Positions 21,801 to 29,468 of a DNA stretch of 36,348 nt are shown in pieces. Source of the DNA: a virus; the IMG/VR virus record IMGVR_UViG_3300001748_000009, positions 1-36,348 of that record; one strand, given 5' to 3'. Under the pieces are notes generated by a model, which saw nothing but the letters and a program-made list of their open reading frames with translations, had not been told where the DNA came from and did not search any database. The stretch's first letter is position 1. Each line of letters begins with the position of its first letter. Made by a program: the position numbers and the translations under genes.

Positions 21801-22697
21801 ACCATTTGGCAAAGTCTGATATACACCAAAAGACGTAGAGTTTGTTGGGGTGCTTGCCATGCAAAACCCTTCGCCGTTATCGCTCGTCCCAGTAGGCGCT
21901 AAGAAATTACCGGCAGGTGCCGCATCTCCAGCGACAAGATCATCTAAGTCAAGCCTGTTTTCCCCGTTGCCGCCTTTGTAAAAGTAAGCAAAATTTGACT
22001 CATGAAAATTATCAATTGGCGTTCCACCTAGCATTACTGCTTGCACTGAAGGGGTAGTGTCCATTGGGGTCTGACCCAAAACACCAACAATCTTGATTGC
22101 TTGAAATGTGCCACGACTAAACATGCGAGACCAAACCAACAATGGTTCAACCAGCACTCCCCCACTGGCTGATGTTGAGTTTGCAGAATCGCCAGTGCTT
22201 GCTACTGGCGGCACATAACGTCCGAAAGGAATTGGTATAGGCGATCCCAACTGTGCGATTGCAGGCGCTGCATCAAAGCCGAGCGTGTTGTTGTATTTCG
22301 TGCGACCTTGCTGGCTTGGCAACGTACGCTGCTCAATTCCATCGCGTTCTTTGGGGCTCGCTACTGGCTTAGGCTTCGGCGCAAGCAGGGCAGCCGCACC
22401 ACTAACGACAACGCCTACAGCAAGGCTGATCAGAGCAGGAACAAGAGCTGGGCCATTTTGCACGTCAGGGATGTGCTCATACCCTTTCGGTAAATTCAAA
22501 CAACGCTCTCGAGCCTCTTCAACGAACTGTCTATACTCCTCTTCCGATAAGCCCAGAACTTGGATGAGCTGCCGTTCGTATGGAAGCAATGCATATTGAT
22601 ATGACTTAGCGGGCACCAAGCCACCTGCTCGGTCTGAGTGCAAAAATGAAGCAGGCCGTTGTTCCATACCACGCAAAAGCCTATTGGCCTTGCACAT
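18819..22697 (-). CDS. J-like tail tip / host-specificity protein
   Basis: Up to 1292 residues. Near the N-terminus is LLPYERQLIQVLGLSEEEYR, then a hydrophobic stretch (VPALISLAVGVVVSGAAALL), then the central part with PLLVWSRMFSRGTFQAIKIV. Position after tape measure, L-like and NlpC/P60 genes matches lambda gpJ, which forms the tail tip, closes the tube and contacts the receptor. The first about 67 codons overlap the previous gene. A GTG at 22616, preceded by AGGTGG, is an attractive alternative start that still leaves a 121-bp overlap. Confidence 0.88.
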   Translation of the reverse strand: MCKANRLLRGMEQRPASFLHSDRAGGLVPAKSYQYALLPYERQLIQVLGLSEEEYRQFVEEARERCLNLPKGYEHIPDVQNGPALVPALISLAVGVVVSGAAALLAPKPKPVASPKERDGIEQRTLPSQQGRTKYNNTLGFDAAPAIAQLGSPIPIPFGRYVPPVASTGDSANSTSASGGVLVEPLLVWSRMFSRGTFQAIKIVGVLGQTPMDTTPSVQAVMLGGTPIDNFHESNFAYFYKGGNGENRLDLDDLVAGDAAPAGNFLAPTGTSDNGEGFCMASTPTNSTSFGVYQTLPNGGHYRPNWEVVSLPRLNEQNLFKNDPNDRIANTRRKIAGREADGREQGMPGIGRGYALKMGVLGVRRKDGGNFFPGDPEVTQITRGDIIVYRIKGDTMSAQDARFDSKSGVTIDDINSAINSYRERGDDLLRLNEIFMINRALFKVIQRPNDIWLPGRDYEYELECIEFTGTNREIGVAGRFGFDNYIHSEGNNDFRNYFIGMSYYPLHKVDFGQVRNTRAAEVTELGIKSQLWGRLNGLCNFNAIPTPGELTRFDRDKINLSTPTMNKYMRRTMFFVLGVKDVEAPQGVDPVTGVDTTEGDAVHEGFDILNNTLFCVQGNAPIDKFNYIRIKHPSKKQYEFKLIPKDSANISRYKSYENQTVFTLDASGDVRRTREETVYGPFELMFNAFVEPIDALLVNPEFRSGDATRAYGPVVCTVNNMFQETAVDAQGNTGDLGGGYTMAYYETLLQNLKNVNDPIFGSRAKYDEYRENTFSFTSKGVKFTMFLRGFVAKNDSEEFIARNDVAKYWAITDARIISTEGTVIEGETYDHEITISSASWYAHRFGRSGKMAMRWRASGVSCRQGEPRSDYIREFEAFSQIKELSVYQEVSRSCENGPECEIVYMNESEDTSTVANYNDLAMIGLKLRTLNSIQSLRQIQVYLKNGISLTRLEDNVYGPTNNFADVAYYCLTQPGRAVAQEISEKLVDKAEFEKTAKFIKNYWMRFDGAITSQVNLRSYLTQLAPLFLCSFVIKNGRFALVPALPTDGAHQITRSVPITQIFNDGNIIEGSFELEYLDQNEREDFRAVMKYRTMKPNGMPVEESMMVRYNEPGYPGKQEVFDMTNFCTRRSHAFAAARYLLSIRRRVDHVVRFKTTPSNLGLAPGNYIRVETAVSPYDALYTGAIRQDLSLLSAASLADGVYTAHIYRPGSEAVVTEEITIENQRVTDATLANALVNITRIARRFGVYLVEEVGLAEDGLVDVTASHFPVFEDQTSKIVNDLLSPEIFEVLE

Positions 22698-22918
22698 ACC
22701 ATAATGTCCCCATCATAGGACGGAATTGCAATTCGTTTACCCCAACGAACAAGATCCCTGCCCCATTGTCTTGGTGTCATGCTGTACCAATCACGATTGA
22801 TGGATGGGGCTTCTATCTTCATGCGTCTTAACACTTCAAGCGTTAGCCAAATGCAATCGGTATCGCCATAAACGTACGGCGTCCCAATCAAATCAATGCA
22901 CTCAACGTAAACGGACAC
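22496..22918 (-). CDS. NlpC/P60-like tail assembly protein (gpK-like)
   Basis: Start is probably the GTG at 22918; an ATG at 22942 would overlap the previous gene more. The product reads VECIDLIGTPYVYGDTDCIW with the putative catalytic Cys in the DC pair, then RDWYSMTPRQWG and GLLHF with a candidate His. This is the NlpC/P60 peptidase pattern found in lambda gpK-type proteins that help assemble the tip and may cleave peptidoglycan. The last about 200 bp overlap the start of the J gene, so the very C-terminus is less certain. Confidence 0.8.
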   Translation of the reverse strand: MSVYVECIDLIGTPYVYGDTDCIWLTLEVLRRMKIEAPSINRDWYSMTPRQWGRDLVRWGKRIAIPSYDGDIMVCARPIGFCVVWNNGLLHFCTQTEQVAWCPLSHINMHCFHTNGSSSKFWAYRKRSIDSSLKRLESVV

Positions 22919-23405
22919 TTGAAGTTGTAGGCAAGCTGCCAACTAGACGACGATGCAAAGTTCGAGTTGGAATGTCTAAACCTGCTGCATCAAGCACACT
23001 GCTCAACTCAAGCCTCAATACCGTATCATCCCATCCGCCAGCAGTTGATTGCCCCGTATAAGTCAAAAGCTTTTGGATTACTTGGTTACTTGTGGGGCTC
23101 AAAATGTTTACATCCACCTCGGCAACGTAAGGCGTCACCCAAGTGTATTCATCCCTCAAAGTACGACCGCGCAGCGCCTCGCCAAGAATTCCGCGTGATA
23201 CTTCATTGTTGGGGAATGTTAATGTTGCAGGCTGCAAATCGCCCTGCCTTGTCGCACTGGTTCCAGAGAAACCAAATGGGACAAAATCATAATTAATGCC
23301 TTCATGCGAAATGTTTTCAGCAATGTAAAAATTTTGAAAGGCGTATTTAACATTTGCTCCGCCATCGTAAAGACGCAAATAATGCCCAAGAGCTAAACTC
23401 GTCAC
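22902..23405 (-). CDS. Minor tail protein (gpL/DUF1833-like)
   Basis: A 167-residue protein beginning MTSLALGHYLRLYDGGANVK with an ATGA overlap to the tape-measure stop. The segment ATLTFPNNEVSRGIL and the end VLRLELSSVLDAAGLDIPTR with RRLVGSLP match a phage minor tail family found between tape measure and NlpC genes (lambda L position; DUF1833-like). It probably joins the tube to the tip complex. The family name is from memory; the positional evidence is strong. Confidence 0.75.
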   Translation of the reverse strand: MTSLALGHYLRLYDGGANVKYAFQNFYIAENISHEGINYDFVPFGFSGTSATRQGDLQPATLTFPNNEVSRGILGEALRGRTLRDEYTWVTPYVAEVDVNILSPTSNQVIQKLLTYTGQSTAGGWDDTVLRLELSSVLDAAGLDIPTRTLHRRLVGSLPTTSSVRLR

Positions 23406-26008
23406 AAGCCTATCCTCCGGCGAGTGCCAGGACTATTGCGTAGTTTAGCCAATGCGCGGTTTTCACCACGGGTAGCGCCTTGCTCTGCAGCCTGCTGCAT
23501 TCCCTGTTGAAATTCTGCAGCAGTTACATAATCAACATTGTTAATCCGCTCGACAGTATAACGAACATCAATCGCGCCATTGCTCGTGACGTTAGAAGCA
23601 CCCCCAGCATCGACCTGATCGCCAAACGCCTGATTCCCGCTGGTTGACCCTGAAGGACGATAACGGTTCATTGCGGATGACAACTGATTGTTGTTGATGA
23701 CTTGGCCGCTGCCATTTTCATTGAGCCTGAGCAGCTCTGGGCCGCGTTCGCCCACCATATAAGTATTGCCAGGTGTGACGGTGCCGCCATCTGCCAAGAG
23801 GCCAGCCAAGCCTGCGCCCATGCCATATCCAGCGCCCAAAGCTTCCGTGCCAGAGACAGGGGTCTTGCCAAAGCCAAATGCTTGAAGAATAAACTTCAAC
23901 GCCAAACTTTTAATAATCATTTTGCCCAAATCTCGGAGCAAGCTTGACGCGAATTCTCTAAAATCAACACTACCACCAGACGCCAATTCCGTAATTGCAT
24001 CAGACAATCGACCCAAGCCGGTTTCTGTGAGTTGTTTTACAGCGTCAAAAGTGGTTCCAAGGCTTTTAGTGTAAGAATCAAACCCAGCCCTAACACCTTG
24101 CAGAGGGTCTTCAATTTTTTGCTGTTCCCTCAGCAATTCATTAAATTCACGAATTTTAGACAGTCTTTCATCTTCAAGCTTTAAAGTATCCTCAAGAACT
24201 TTTTTGCGAAACTCTAAAAGATCTTGCTCAAAGCTTGCTGTTTTTGATGCAAGTTGATTTCTTGTTTCTACAAGTTTGGTTTCGTCTTTAATCAAGGCCA
24301 AGGCTTGATTTTGAACATCTATTCCTTTTGCTTTATTTTCCTCAATACTTTGCTTGCGTGCTTCAATTTGTTTTTGCAGCCCAAGCTCAGCGACCTGCAA
24401 TGGAACAAGTTGACGCTGCAGCTCTAACTCAAATTGTTTTAGCTTGTTGCCTTCTTTACGTGCTTTTACAATTTCTTGATCGATTGAGGCTAGATTTTTT
24501 GACAGAATAGTGCGTGCAGTTGCTTGGAATGAAGCCTCAAGATCTCTGAAAGCAGCGTTAGCCTGCCGACGCAACTCCACCATCGGATCGGGTCCACGCC
24601 TTGTGCGAGGAGTTTTGGGCTTGGTGCTGTCTTCTGCGCTAGGCAAATCGCTTGGCGCTGAAGGAATAGGCCCGATAAAATCTGCTCTTTGAATAATTGG
24701 GGTATACCGTGCAACTATGTCTTCTGCAAATTTTCTCTGCAGAGGAGTAATATCAGTTCTTACAAGCGTTCTTTGTGCTTGAGCGAGTGTTTCTCTTTGA
24801 TTCTCAAGCAATGTGCCAATATTAGCCTCTTCAATAGCTTTTCCAGCCCTGCCAATTGCATCAAAAAGGTCAATGAAACCCTTAATAGCATTAGAAGTAA
24901 AGGTTTGAAATTGAGCCCCAAGCCTTTGCAATTCTGGAGCTACTTTTTCGTTTAACTCCTCAAGCACGACTGACAACCTATCACCAGCCGCATCGGGTCC
25001 ATCTGCAATTACTTTTGCGGTTTCTCCATATCGCTCAAAAATAGCCTCTGCAAAAGATTGGAAGTCTGCCAAGCTTACTTCGCCTCGTTCCAAAGCTTTA
25101 TCAAGCTCAGCAGGCGTCTTGCCAATAGATTCAGCAAACAGCGTAAAAGCACCAGGCAATCGTTCTCCAATCTGCTGGCGCAATTCTTCCGCTGAAACCT
25201 TGCCCTTACTAAATACTTGAGCTGTTGCAGTAAGAGCCGCGTCAACATCACCTAAAGATCCACCAGTTGCCCTTACTGCGGCAATAATTCCTCGAAACGC
25301 AACTTGCGTATCACGAAGTGAACCCCCTGCGCCAGAAACAGAAGCCTGAAGCTTAGTAAATTGCTTTGTTAATACACTTTGGGGAATGGCAAATTCTTTT
25401 GTCGCTGATTGAACAAATGCCAACGCTCGGTTGTATTCGTCTTGGCTGCTTGTGACCCCTTCAAGCGCAATTCTTAATTTGTTCAACTCAGCCCCATATT
25501 CCGCCACACCACCCAAGGCTCTTCTGGCACCACCCACTTGAGCGCCAAGCGCAGCCCCCACAGCAGCACCAGCAGGGCCGCCAACACCCAAGCCAATTGC
25601 ACCGCCCACAAGGCCTTCAGGCCCGCCAAAAATACCACCAGCAGCTATCGCGCCTGCACCTCTTGCAAGCCTGCCAGCACGCGATACTTGAGGTCTACGG
25701 CCTTCAGCTTTTTGTAATTGTTTGTCTAGTTTTTCAGCTTCTAAACGCGCTTCCTTAAATTCCTTACTGCCAATTTCAAGCTGCGCCGAAATATCACGCC
25801 ATGCATTGCGATAATCACGCAAGTTTTGAATACTGTTTTTTGATGTCTTTTGTACGTCTTTTAATTGACTGGCAACTTGTTTAAAATTAACGTCTACCTT
25901 TGTTTTAGCTGTTACTGCAAGCTTGTTCAACGCCGCCTCAAGCTCTTTCAGCTCACCCTTGCCTACAGCTTTGACAAGAACTTTCAGTTCGGTTGTTACA
26001 GGGGCCAT
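23402..26008 (-). CDS. Tail tape measure protein
   Basis: An 868-residue protein, the longest mainly helical one in the window. Residues 1-110 are coiled coil; 112-165 is a Gly/Ala-rich hydrophobic stretch; 230-330 contains LRQQIGERLPGAFTLFAESI, typical of lambda gpH-type tape measures; 480-640 is a long coiled coil; the end carries LADGGTVTPGNTYMVGERGP, the common C-terminal signature. The protein sets tail length and helps DNA entry. It follows the frameshifted chaperone pair by a 1-bp TGATG overlap. Confidence 0.93.
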   Translation of the reverse strand: MAPVTTELKVLVKAVGKGELKELEAALNKLAVTAKTKVDVNFKQVASQLKDVQKTSKNSIQNLRDYRNAWRDISAQLEIGSKEFKEARLEAEKLDKQLQKAEGRRPQVSRAGRLARGAGAIAAGGIFGGPEGLVGGAIGLGVGGPAGAAVGAALGAQVGGARRALGGVAEYGAELNKLRIALEGVTSSQDEYNRALAFVQSATKEFAIPQSVLTKQFTKLQASVSGAGGSLRDTQVAFRGIIAAVRATGGSLGDVDAALTATAQVFSKGKVSAEELRQQIGERLPGAFTLFAESIGKTPAELDKALERGEVSLADFQSFAEAIFERYGETAKVIADGPDAAGDRLSVVLEELNEKVAPELQRLGAQFQTFTSNAIKGFIDLFDAIGRAGKAIEEANIGTLLENQRETLAQAQRTLVRTDITPLQRKFAEDIVARYTPIIQRADFIGPIPSAPSDLPSAEDSTKPKTPRTRRGPDPMVELRRQANAAFRDLEASFQATARTILSKNLASIDQEIVKARKEGNKLKQFELELQRQLVPLQVAELGLQKQIEARKQSIEENKAKGIDVQNQALALIKDETKLVETRNQLASKTASFEQDLLEFRKKVLEDTLKLEDERLSKIREFNELLREQQKIEDPLQGVRAGFDSYTKSLGTTFDAVKQLTETGLGRLSDAITELASGGSVDFREFASSLLRDLGKMIIKSLALKFILQAFGFGKTPVSGTEALGAGYGMGAGLAGLLADGGTVTPGNTYMVGERGPELLRLNENGSGQVINNNQLSSAMNRYRPSGSTSGNQAFGDQVDAGGASNVTSNGAIDVRYTVERINNVDYVTAAEFQQGMQQAAEQGATRGENRALAKLRNSPGTRRRIGL

Positions 26009-26349
26009 CAGGGGTTCCTCTTGCTAAAGCAGCCCAGAGCCGCAAGTTCCATCACCTGTATCCCTTCAAACAAAGACACAGGATCTTTCACTGAATACAG
26101 TCTACTCAAGTAATCAAGAGCTGAGTAGTTCAGGCCAGTCAAACCAGCCATGCTTACGTTCCACTGGGTTTGCATTTTTAAAAATATCATTACTGTTTCC
26201 CAGTTTTCTTCTAAAACCTCAAAATCTTTTTTTACTGGTCGCAAGCCAGCAGCAGCAATTTGCTCGGGGGTCGCCCCAAGCGCCAATAAGTCAGATTCAC
26301 GCTCATCCACAACGCCGCCTTTTGCCCAATATTGAGCAGCGGCCTCTAG
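26008..26349 (-). CDS. Tail assembly chaperone, frameshift T part (DUF1799-like)
   Basis: A 113-residue extension read after a -1 slip at 26349-26355: LEAAAQYWAKGGVVDERESD onward. Its end GLTGLNYSALDYLSRLY with LFEGIQVMELAALG is the DUF1799 pattern of lambda T-like chaperone parts. It is translated as a fusion to the G-like protein (about 221 residues total). The fusion recruits tube subunits to the tape measure during assembly and is not in the finished virion. A GTG at 26310 could allow separate translation, but the conserved frameshift arrangement makes the fusion more likely. Confidence 0.88.
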   Translation of the reverse strand, partial: LEAAAQYWAKGGVVDERESDLLALGATPEQIAAAGLRPVKKDFEVLEENWETVMIFLKMQTQWNVSMAGLTGLNYSALDYLSRLYSVKDPVSLFEGIQVMELAALGCFSKRNP

Positions 26350-26672
26350 TTTTTTGCTTTTTCGCCCGTCAGGCTATCGGTGTAAGCCGTGATCAAGGCG
26401 CGAAGAACGTAAGGATCATCAAACAGTTGTTGCTTGCTATCCTCGCCAAAAGGCACTTCTTCGCCAGCTTCGTCCTTTACGTTTTCCCAGCCTTCAATAA
26501 TCTCATTGACCAAAGCGTCATCGCCTTCATCAATCAAATCATTAAAAGCGGAACGGCTCATTTTGCGAAAAACAGCCGTAAAAGTTTCTTTCTTAAAACG
26601 CCCGCCATCTACTGGCACTTCAACAGTGACGGGCCATTTGTAAGAAGAGCTTTTCTTGAGAACAAAAGCCAT
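26346..26672 (-). CDS. Tail assembly chaperone (gpG-like)
   Basis: A 108-residue protein: MAFVLKKSSSYKWPVTVEVP, then FKKETFTAVFRKMSRSAFND and a helical acidic C-terminal half. Position between tail tube and tape measure and the slippery heptamer at its 3' end identify it as the G-type chaperone, which coats the tape measure before tube polymerisation. It is made in excess over the frameshifted form. Confidence 0.88.
   Translation of the reverse strand: MAFVLKKSSSYKWPVTVEVPVDGGRFKKETFTAVFRKMSRSAFNDLIDEGDDALVNEIIEGWENVKDEAGEEVPFGEDSKQQLFDDPYVLRALITAYTDSLTGEKAKN
26349..26355 (-). promoter_or_regulatory. Programmed -1 frameshift site A AAA AAC
   Basis: The zero frame reads GCA AAA AAC TAG: heptamer A AAA AAC immediately before the stop. 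The -1 frame continues as CTA GAG GCC and is open for 114 codons to 26008, encoding the DUF1799-like part. This is the classical G/GT arrangement. Confidence 0.9.
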
Positions 26673-26677
26673 TGTGA

Positions 26678-27619
26678 TCAGGTGTAAACCAGCGTGAACT
26701 CGTCGTTACCAGAGGTGGTAGGCAGAGCCAAGTAATCAACCGAAAGATTGACCACGCCGTTTGTGTCTCCGTAGCTTACACCAGTAATGTCGGTTTGAGG
26801 CATATTCAAAGTGGTAATGTTTCCACCCGTGGCCCCAAGCGTGAACACACTGCTGCCTGTTGCAGTCGCGACGGCCTTGGCGAAATAATCAATCGTGCCA
26901 ACATCAGGGGCTTCAATAACAGCATTGCCGCCAGGAGCGCGATTTGTCATCACAACCGATTCGCTGCACATCAGCGGACGGAAAGTGAACTCATTGTTCA
27001 GCGCGAAAGAAAGGCTTTCAAGGCAAGCATCAGTTACACCGTGAAAAGTGTTGGTTGTGATGTTTGCATCGCTGACTTCAAGTGCTGCAGCCTGATTTGC
27101 GACGGTGAAGTCGCCAGACAGTGCAGTGTCATCAGGAGCGTTATACAAACCAGTCATTGTGAATGAAATGGTCGGCAGTTCACCTGCATTGAGAGTGAAA
27201 CTGGCGCTTCCACGACAGCCAGTGATCTTGTGACGAGTGCCGTCGTAAAAACAATAGATCGTTACAGAATCAAAAGTGCTGCTAACAGGCGCGTAAGTGA
27301 CGCTTGTATCAGCAACTGTTGTTTCAGAAAGCCCACAAGCCTTTAAAACTGATCCGTAAGCAGGTGCCGTACCTGCGGTTCCAGAACCAGAAAGCTCAAC
27401 ATCAAAAGTAACGCTAACGCGCTTATTAGCGAGAATAGTGCCTCTCGTGCTGTTTCCAATAAATCCTTGAAGAGCTGGGGGTTGAATATTGTCCGATTCA
27501 ATCGGAGTGACCTCCAGATTTGTCACCTGAATGGCGTCGGTGCCTCCGACTGGAGTTGGATCGGTTCCGTACGTTGATTCGATCTTTGCGATCAGAAACC
27601 TTTTGCGGGTCAGTGCCAT
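26678..27619 (-). CDS. Major tail tube protein
   Basis: A 313-residue beta-rich protein beginning MALTRKRFLIAKIESTYGTD. The stretch RVSVTFDVELSGSG followed by YGSVLKACGL and LPTISFTMTGLYNAP is the typical layout of phage tail tube proteins (TTP; 'phage tail tube' families). It forms the stacked hexameric rings of the tail. It sits between the small gene at 27498 and the chaperone pair, the standard position. The start lies inside the preceding small frame. Confidence 0.87.
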   Translation of the reverse strand: MALTRKRFLIAKIESTYGTDPTPVGGTDAIQVTNLEVTPIESDNIQPPALQGFIGNSTRGTILANKRVSVTFDVELSGSGTAGTAPAYGSVLKACGLSETTVADTSVTYAPVSSTFDSVTIYCFYDGTRHKITGCRGSASFTLNAGELPTISFTMTGLYNAPDDTALSGDFTVANQAAALEVSDANITTNTFHGVTDACLESLSFALNNEFTFRPLMCSESVVMTNRAPGGNAVIEAPDVGTIDYFAKAVATATGSSVFTLGATGGNITTLNMPQTDITGVSYGDTNGVVNLSVDYLALPTTSGNDEFTLVYT

Positions 27620-27722
27620 TTTGCTTTGGGGCGGTAGTTGTTGAGATCAGTTTAAGATCACCTGTTTCGGGGTCAAACAGATAGCTGCCGCCCGCGCCAG
27701 GATTAGGAACCTGCATTGTCAT
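27498..27722 (-). CDS. Small protein overlapping tail tube start, 74 aa
   Basis: The first half (MTMQVPNPGAGGSYLFDPET, then GDLKLIS) looks like a genuine small phage protein; PNPGxGGSY starts recur before tube genes in other siphophages (from memory). The second half, in a different frame from the tube gene, overlaps its first 122 bp and looks like a shadow sequence rich in Arg/Ser. Either the gene ends inside the tube gene as read, or a sequencing or frameshift event changes its end. Function unknown. Confidence 0.55.
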   Translation of the reverse strand: MTMQVPNPGAGGSYLFDPETGDLKLISTTTAPKQNGTDPQKVSDRKDRINVRNRSNSSRRHRRHSGDKSGGHSD

Positions 27723-27734
27723 ACTAGCAATGGT

Positions 27735-28160
27735 TTAGGCAGAAGTCAGGTCAGTTCTGCTTGAGCGATAGCGAACCAAAAAATCCTGAGAAATAACGCC
27801 CAAAGGTACGTCTGCTTCATACAGGCTAAAATCTGTCCGATCTGGTGTCAAATCAAGCGCGTATCCATTCAAGGTTTGATCTGCCATCAATAATGAATGA
27901 ACCTGCTGCGTATAAGTGTCGGACGCATCATCAGGCACATCTGCACGAATCAAGGTTGTAATCCTTACCCTCAAGGTCCAATCAAGCTTGTCGTAAAAAT
28001 TTGTGTCAATTGGTTGATCATTGACTGGTTCCACAATGATTGCAGGTACTTCACCACGCGCCAAAGGTTCCACACGGCTGCGATAGACCGTTGCACCAGT
28101 CGCAGCGTCAAGATTAGTTTTGATTCGTGCGAGTATCAGCTCGCGTCGTGTGTCAGCCAT
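27735..28160 (-). CDS. Tail terminator / completion protein (gpU-like)
   Basis: I start at the ATG at 28160, two bases after the previous stop; a frame start at 28193 would overlap it. The product (141 residues) reads MADTRRELILARIKTNLDAA, then VEPLARGEVPAIIVEP and WTLRVRITTLIRAD, the alpha/beta pattern of tail terminator proteins that cap the tube and bind the head connector. Its place between connector and tube genes supports this. Confidence 0.72.
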   Translation of the reverse strand: MADTRRELILARIKTNLDAATGATVYRSRVEPLARGEVPAIIVEPVNDQPIDTNFYDKLDWTLRVRITTLIRADVPDDASDTYTQQVHSLLMADQTLNGYALDLTPDRTDFSLYEADVPLGVISQDFLVRYRSSRTDLTSA

Positions 28161-28162
28161 AA

Positions 28163-28801
28163 TTATGCAGAAGCGACTTGAAATACGTTGCAAACAGCAC
28201 TGGGGGCTGTAGGTCTAGCGTAAGGGCTTGTTGTTGCATCAGCTCCACTGATTGAAATGTTGACGTCACTGGTTGCCCAAATCAATTCGATGTAATCCCT
28301 TGCATCCAAGGTCAAAGTGTGATCAAATGCAGCCGTCATGCGTCCAGGCACACCGCCATGACTCTCAATCACACTGACACTCAATGTTGTGAGCGGCACA
28401 TCACCCGCACTACTGCTATTGTTCTTTCTTAGCCAAAATGCGGCATCGTGAATTTGACTGTCGTCATTTTTCAGATGCAAGCCAATCTGAAATTGATAAA
28501 CGCCAGCATGATCAACTTTGATTTCAGAATTATTCAACAACGTGATTCCTTTTGTTAATCCAGCCACGGAATCGGCAAATGTCACTTCAGTTGGTGTATT
28601 TGCAGTTGCGGTTTGACTCGATGCACTAACAAATTCACCCCAGTATCCAGGAGCTCCACAGTACGGAAGCCTTAGCCACGTATCTTTCCCATTCCCAATT
28701 TTTCGATTTCCAGTGTCAGATTCAAAGCCGCATTCACCACTTTGCAGCACTGGATTTGTGGCCGCCCAGCTCGATCGCTTCTCGTACTTGAAAACGGCCA
28801 T
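28163..28801 (-). CDS. Mtd-N/C1q-like adhesin in the head-tail region
   Basis: A 212-residue protein. Residues 14-48 (NPVLQSGECGFESDTGNRKI, then GNGKDTWLRLPY) match the N-terminal attachment module seen in major tropism determinant and other phage fibres. Residues 75-212 (VDHAGVYQFQIGLHL, AAFWLRKNN, LDARDYIELIWAT) look like a C1q/TNF-type jelly roll, which usually forms trimers. Such proteins are surface adhesins; finding one between connector and terminator genes suggests a capsid or neck fibre rather than a tail tip part. Overlaps the previous gene by 1 bp. Confidence 0.7.
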   Translation of the reverse strand: MAVFKYEKRSSWAATNPVLQSGECGFESDTGNRKIGNGKDTWLRLPYCGAPGYWGEFVSASSQTATANTPTEVTFADSVAGLTKGITLLNNSEIKVDHAGVYQFQIGLHLKNDDSQIHDAAFWLRKNNSSSAGDVPLTTLSVSVIESHGGVPGRMTAAFDHTLTLDARDYIELIWATSDVNISISGADATTSPYARPTAPSAVCNVFQVASA

Positions 28802-29085
28802 CAGTCCTTGCTCAATAACAGTTCAGAAAAGATTCCGTCATCAACAGGGCGATTTTCCCTGACGGTATACGCTTCAGATGCAACAGTGATAGAAGAACCG
28901 CGAGTAAGAGCACTGACATCAGATGTTTTTGCAGTAAGCAAATACTCCCGACTTAATGCCATCCCACCCGCGATTACTTCCATTGGTGAATCCAAGATAC
29001 CCACGAATTCTGCACCAGCACCAATCTGGCAAGTAACGCCAAATTCGTCTGTATTCAGAAATGCGAAGGTATCTTGGAGTGCCAT
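28801..29085 (-). CDS. Head-tail joining protein (gpFII-like)
   Basis: A 94-residue beta-rich protein starting MALQDTFAFLNTDEFGVTCQ. The 'F..D...FG' N-terminus and the end VRENRPVDDGIFSELLLSK fit the lambda gpFII / stopper group, which seals the portal-adaptor complex and provides the tail docking surface. Two bases separate it from the previous gene. Confidence 0.78.
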   Translation of the reverse strand: MALQDTFAFLNTDEFGVTCQIGAGAEFVGILDSPMEVIAGGMALSREYLLTAKTSDVSALTRGSSITVASEAYTVRENRPVDDGIFSELLLSKD

Positions 29086-29087
29086 GA

Positions 29088-29468
29088 TCAGTCGTACTTC
29101 TTAGCAGCCAGACCGGTCACAGAAACGAAACCAGTACCAGTGCCACCAGCGATGGTCACGCTAGATTTGATGTAACGTTTCATATCGTTGGAGTTGACGA
29201 AGATCTTCTCCTGCAGGGCACTGTTGGCATCAGTCGTCGTGAAAGCACCACCGCTCACATCGGTGTAGGAACCACCTTCAGTGTCGGATTCGGTGAGCTT
29301 CACAGCGTAGGTAACGCTAGCGCCACCAGCAGAAGCGTCGAGCACGAAAGCAATATCGCCTTCGTAGTCATTCAGATCGATTGCAGAGCCGGTTTGGGTG
29401 CCGGTGTTAGCAAGTGCATTGGGGCGCACTGCCAGCAGATAGGTCTTGGACCCCAGATTGTGCAGCAT
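29088..29468 (-). CDS. Putative capsid decoration protein, 126 aa
   Basis: A small beta protein beginning MLHNLGSKTYLLAVRPNALA, with a DIAFVLDASAGG strand, VKLTESDTEGGSYTDVSGGAF and a RYIKSSVTIAGGTG end. Proteins with the 'ESDTxGGxYTDVxGGAF' core follow capsid genes in several siphophages and are thought to be capsid cement or accessory head proteins. The assignment is inferred from that pattern and from position. Confidence 0.62.
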   Translation of the reverse strand: MLHNLGSKTYLLAVRPNALANTGTQTGSAIDLNDYEGDIAFVLDASAGGASVTYAVKLTESDTEGGSYTDVSGGAFTTTDANSALQEKIFVNSNDMKRYIKSSVTIAGGTGTGFVSVTGLAAKKYD

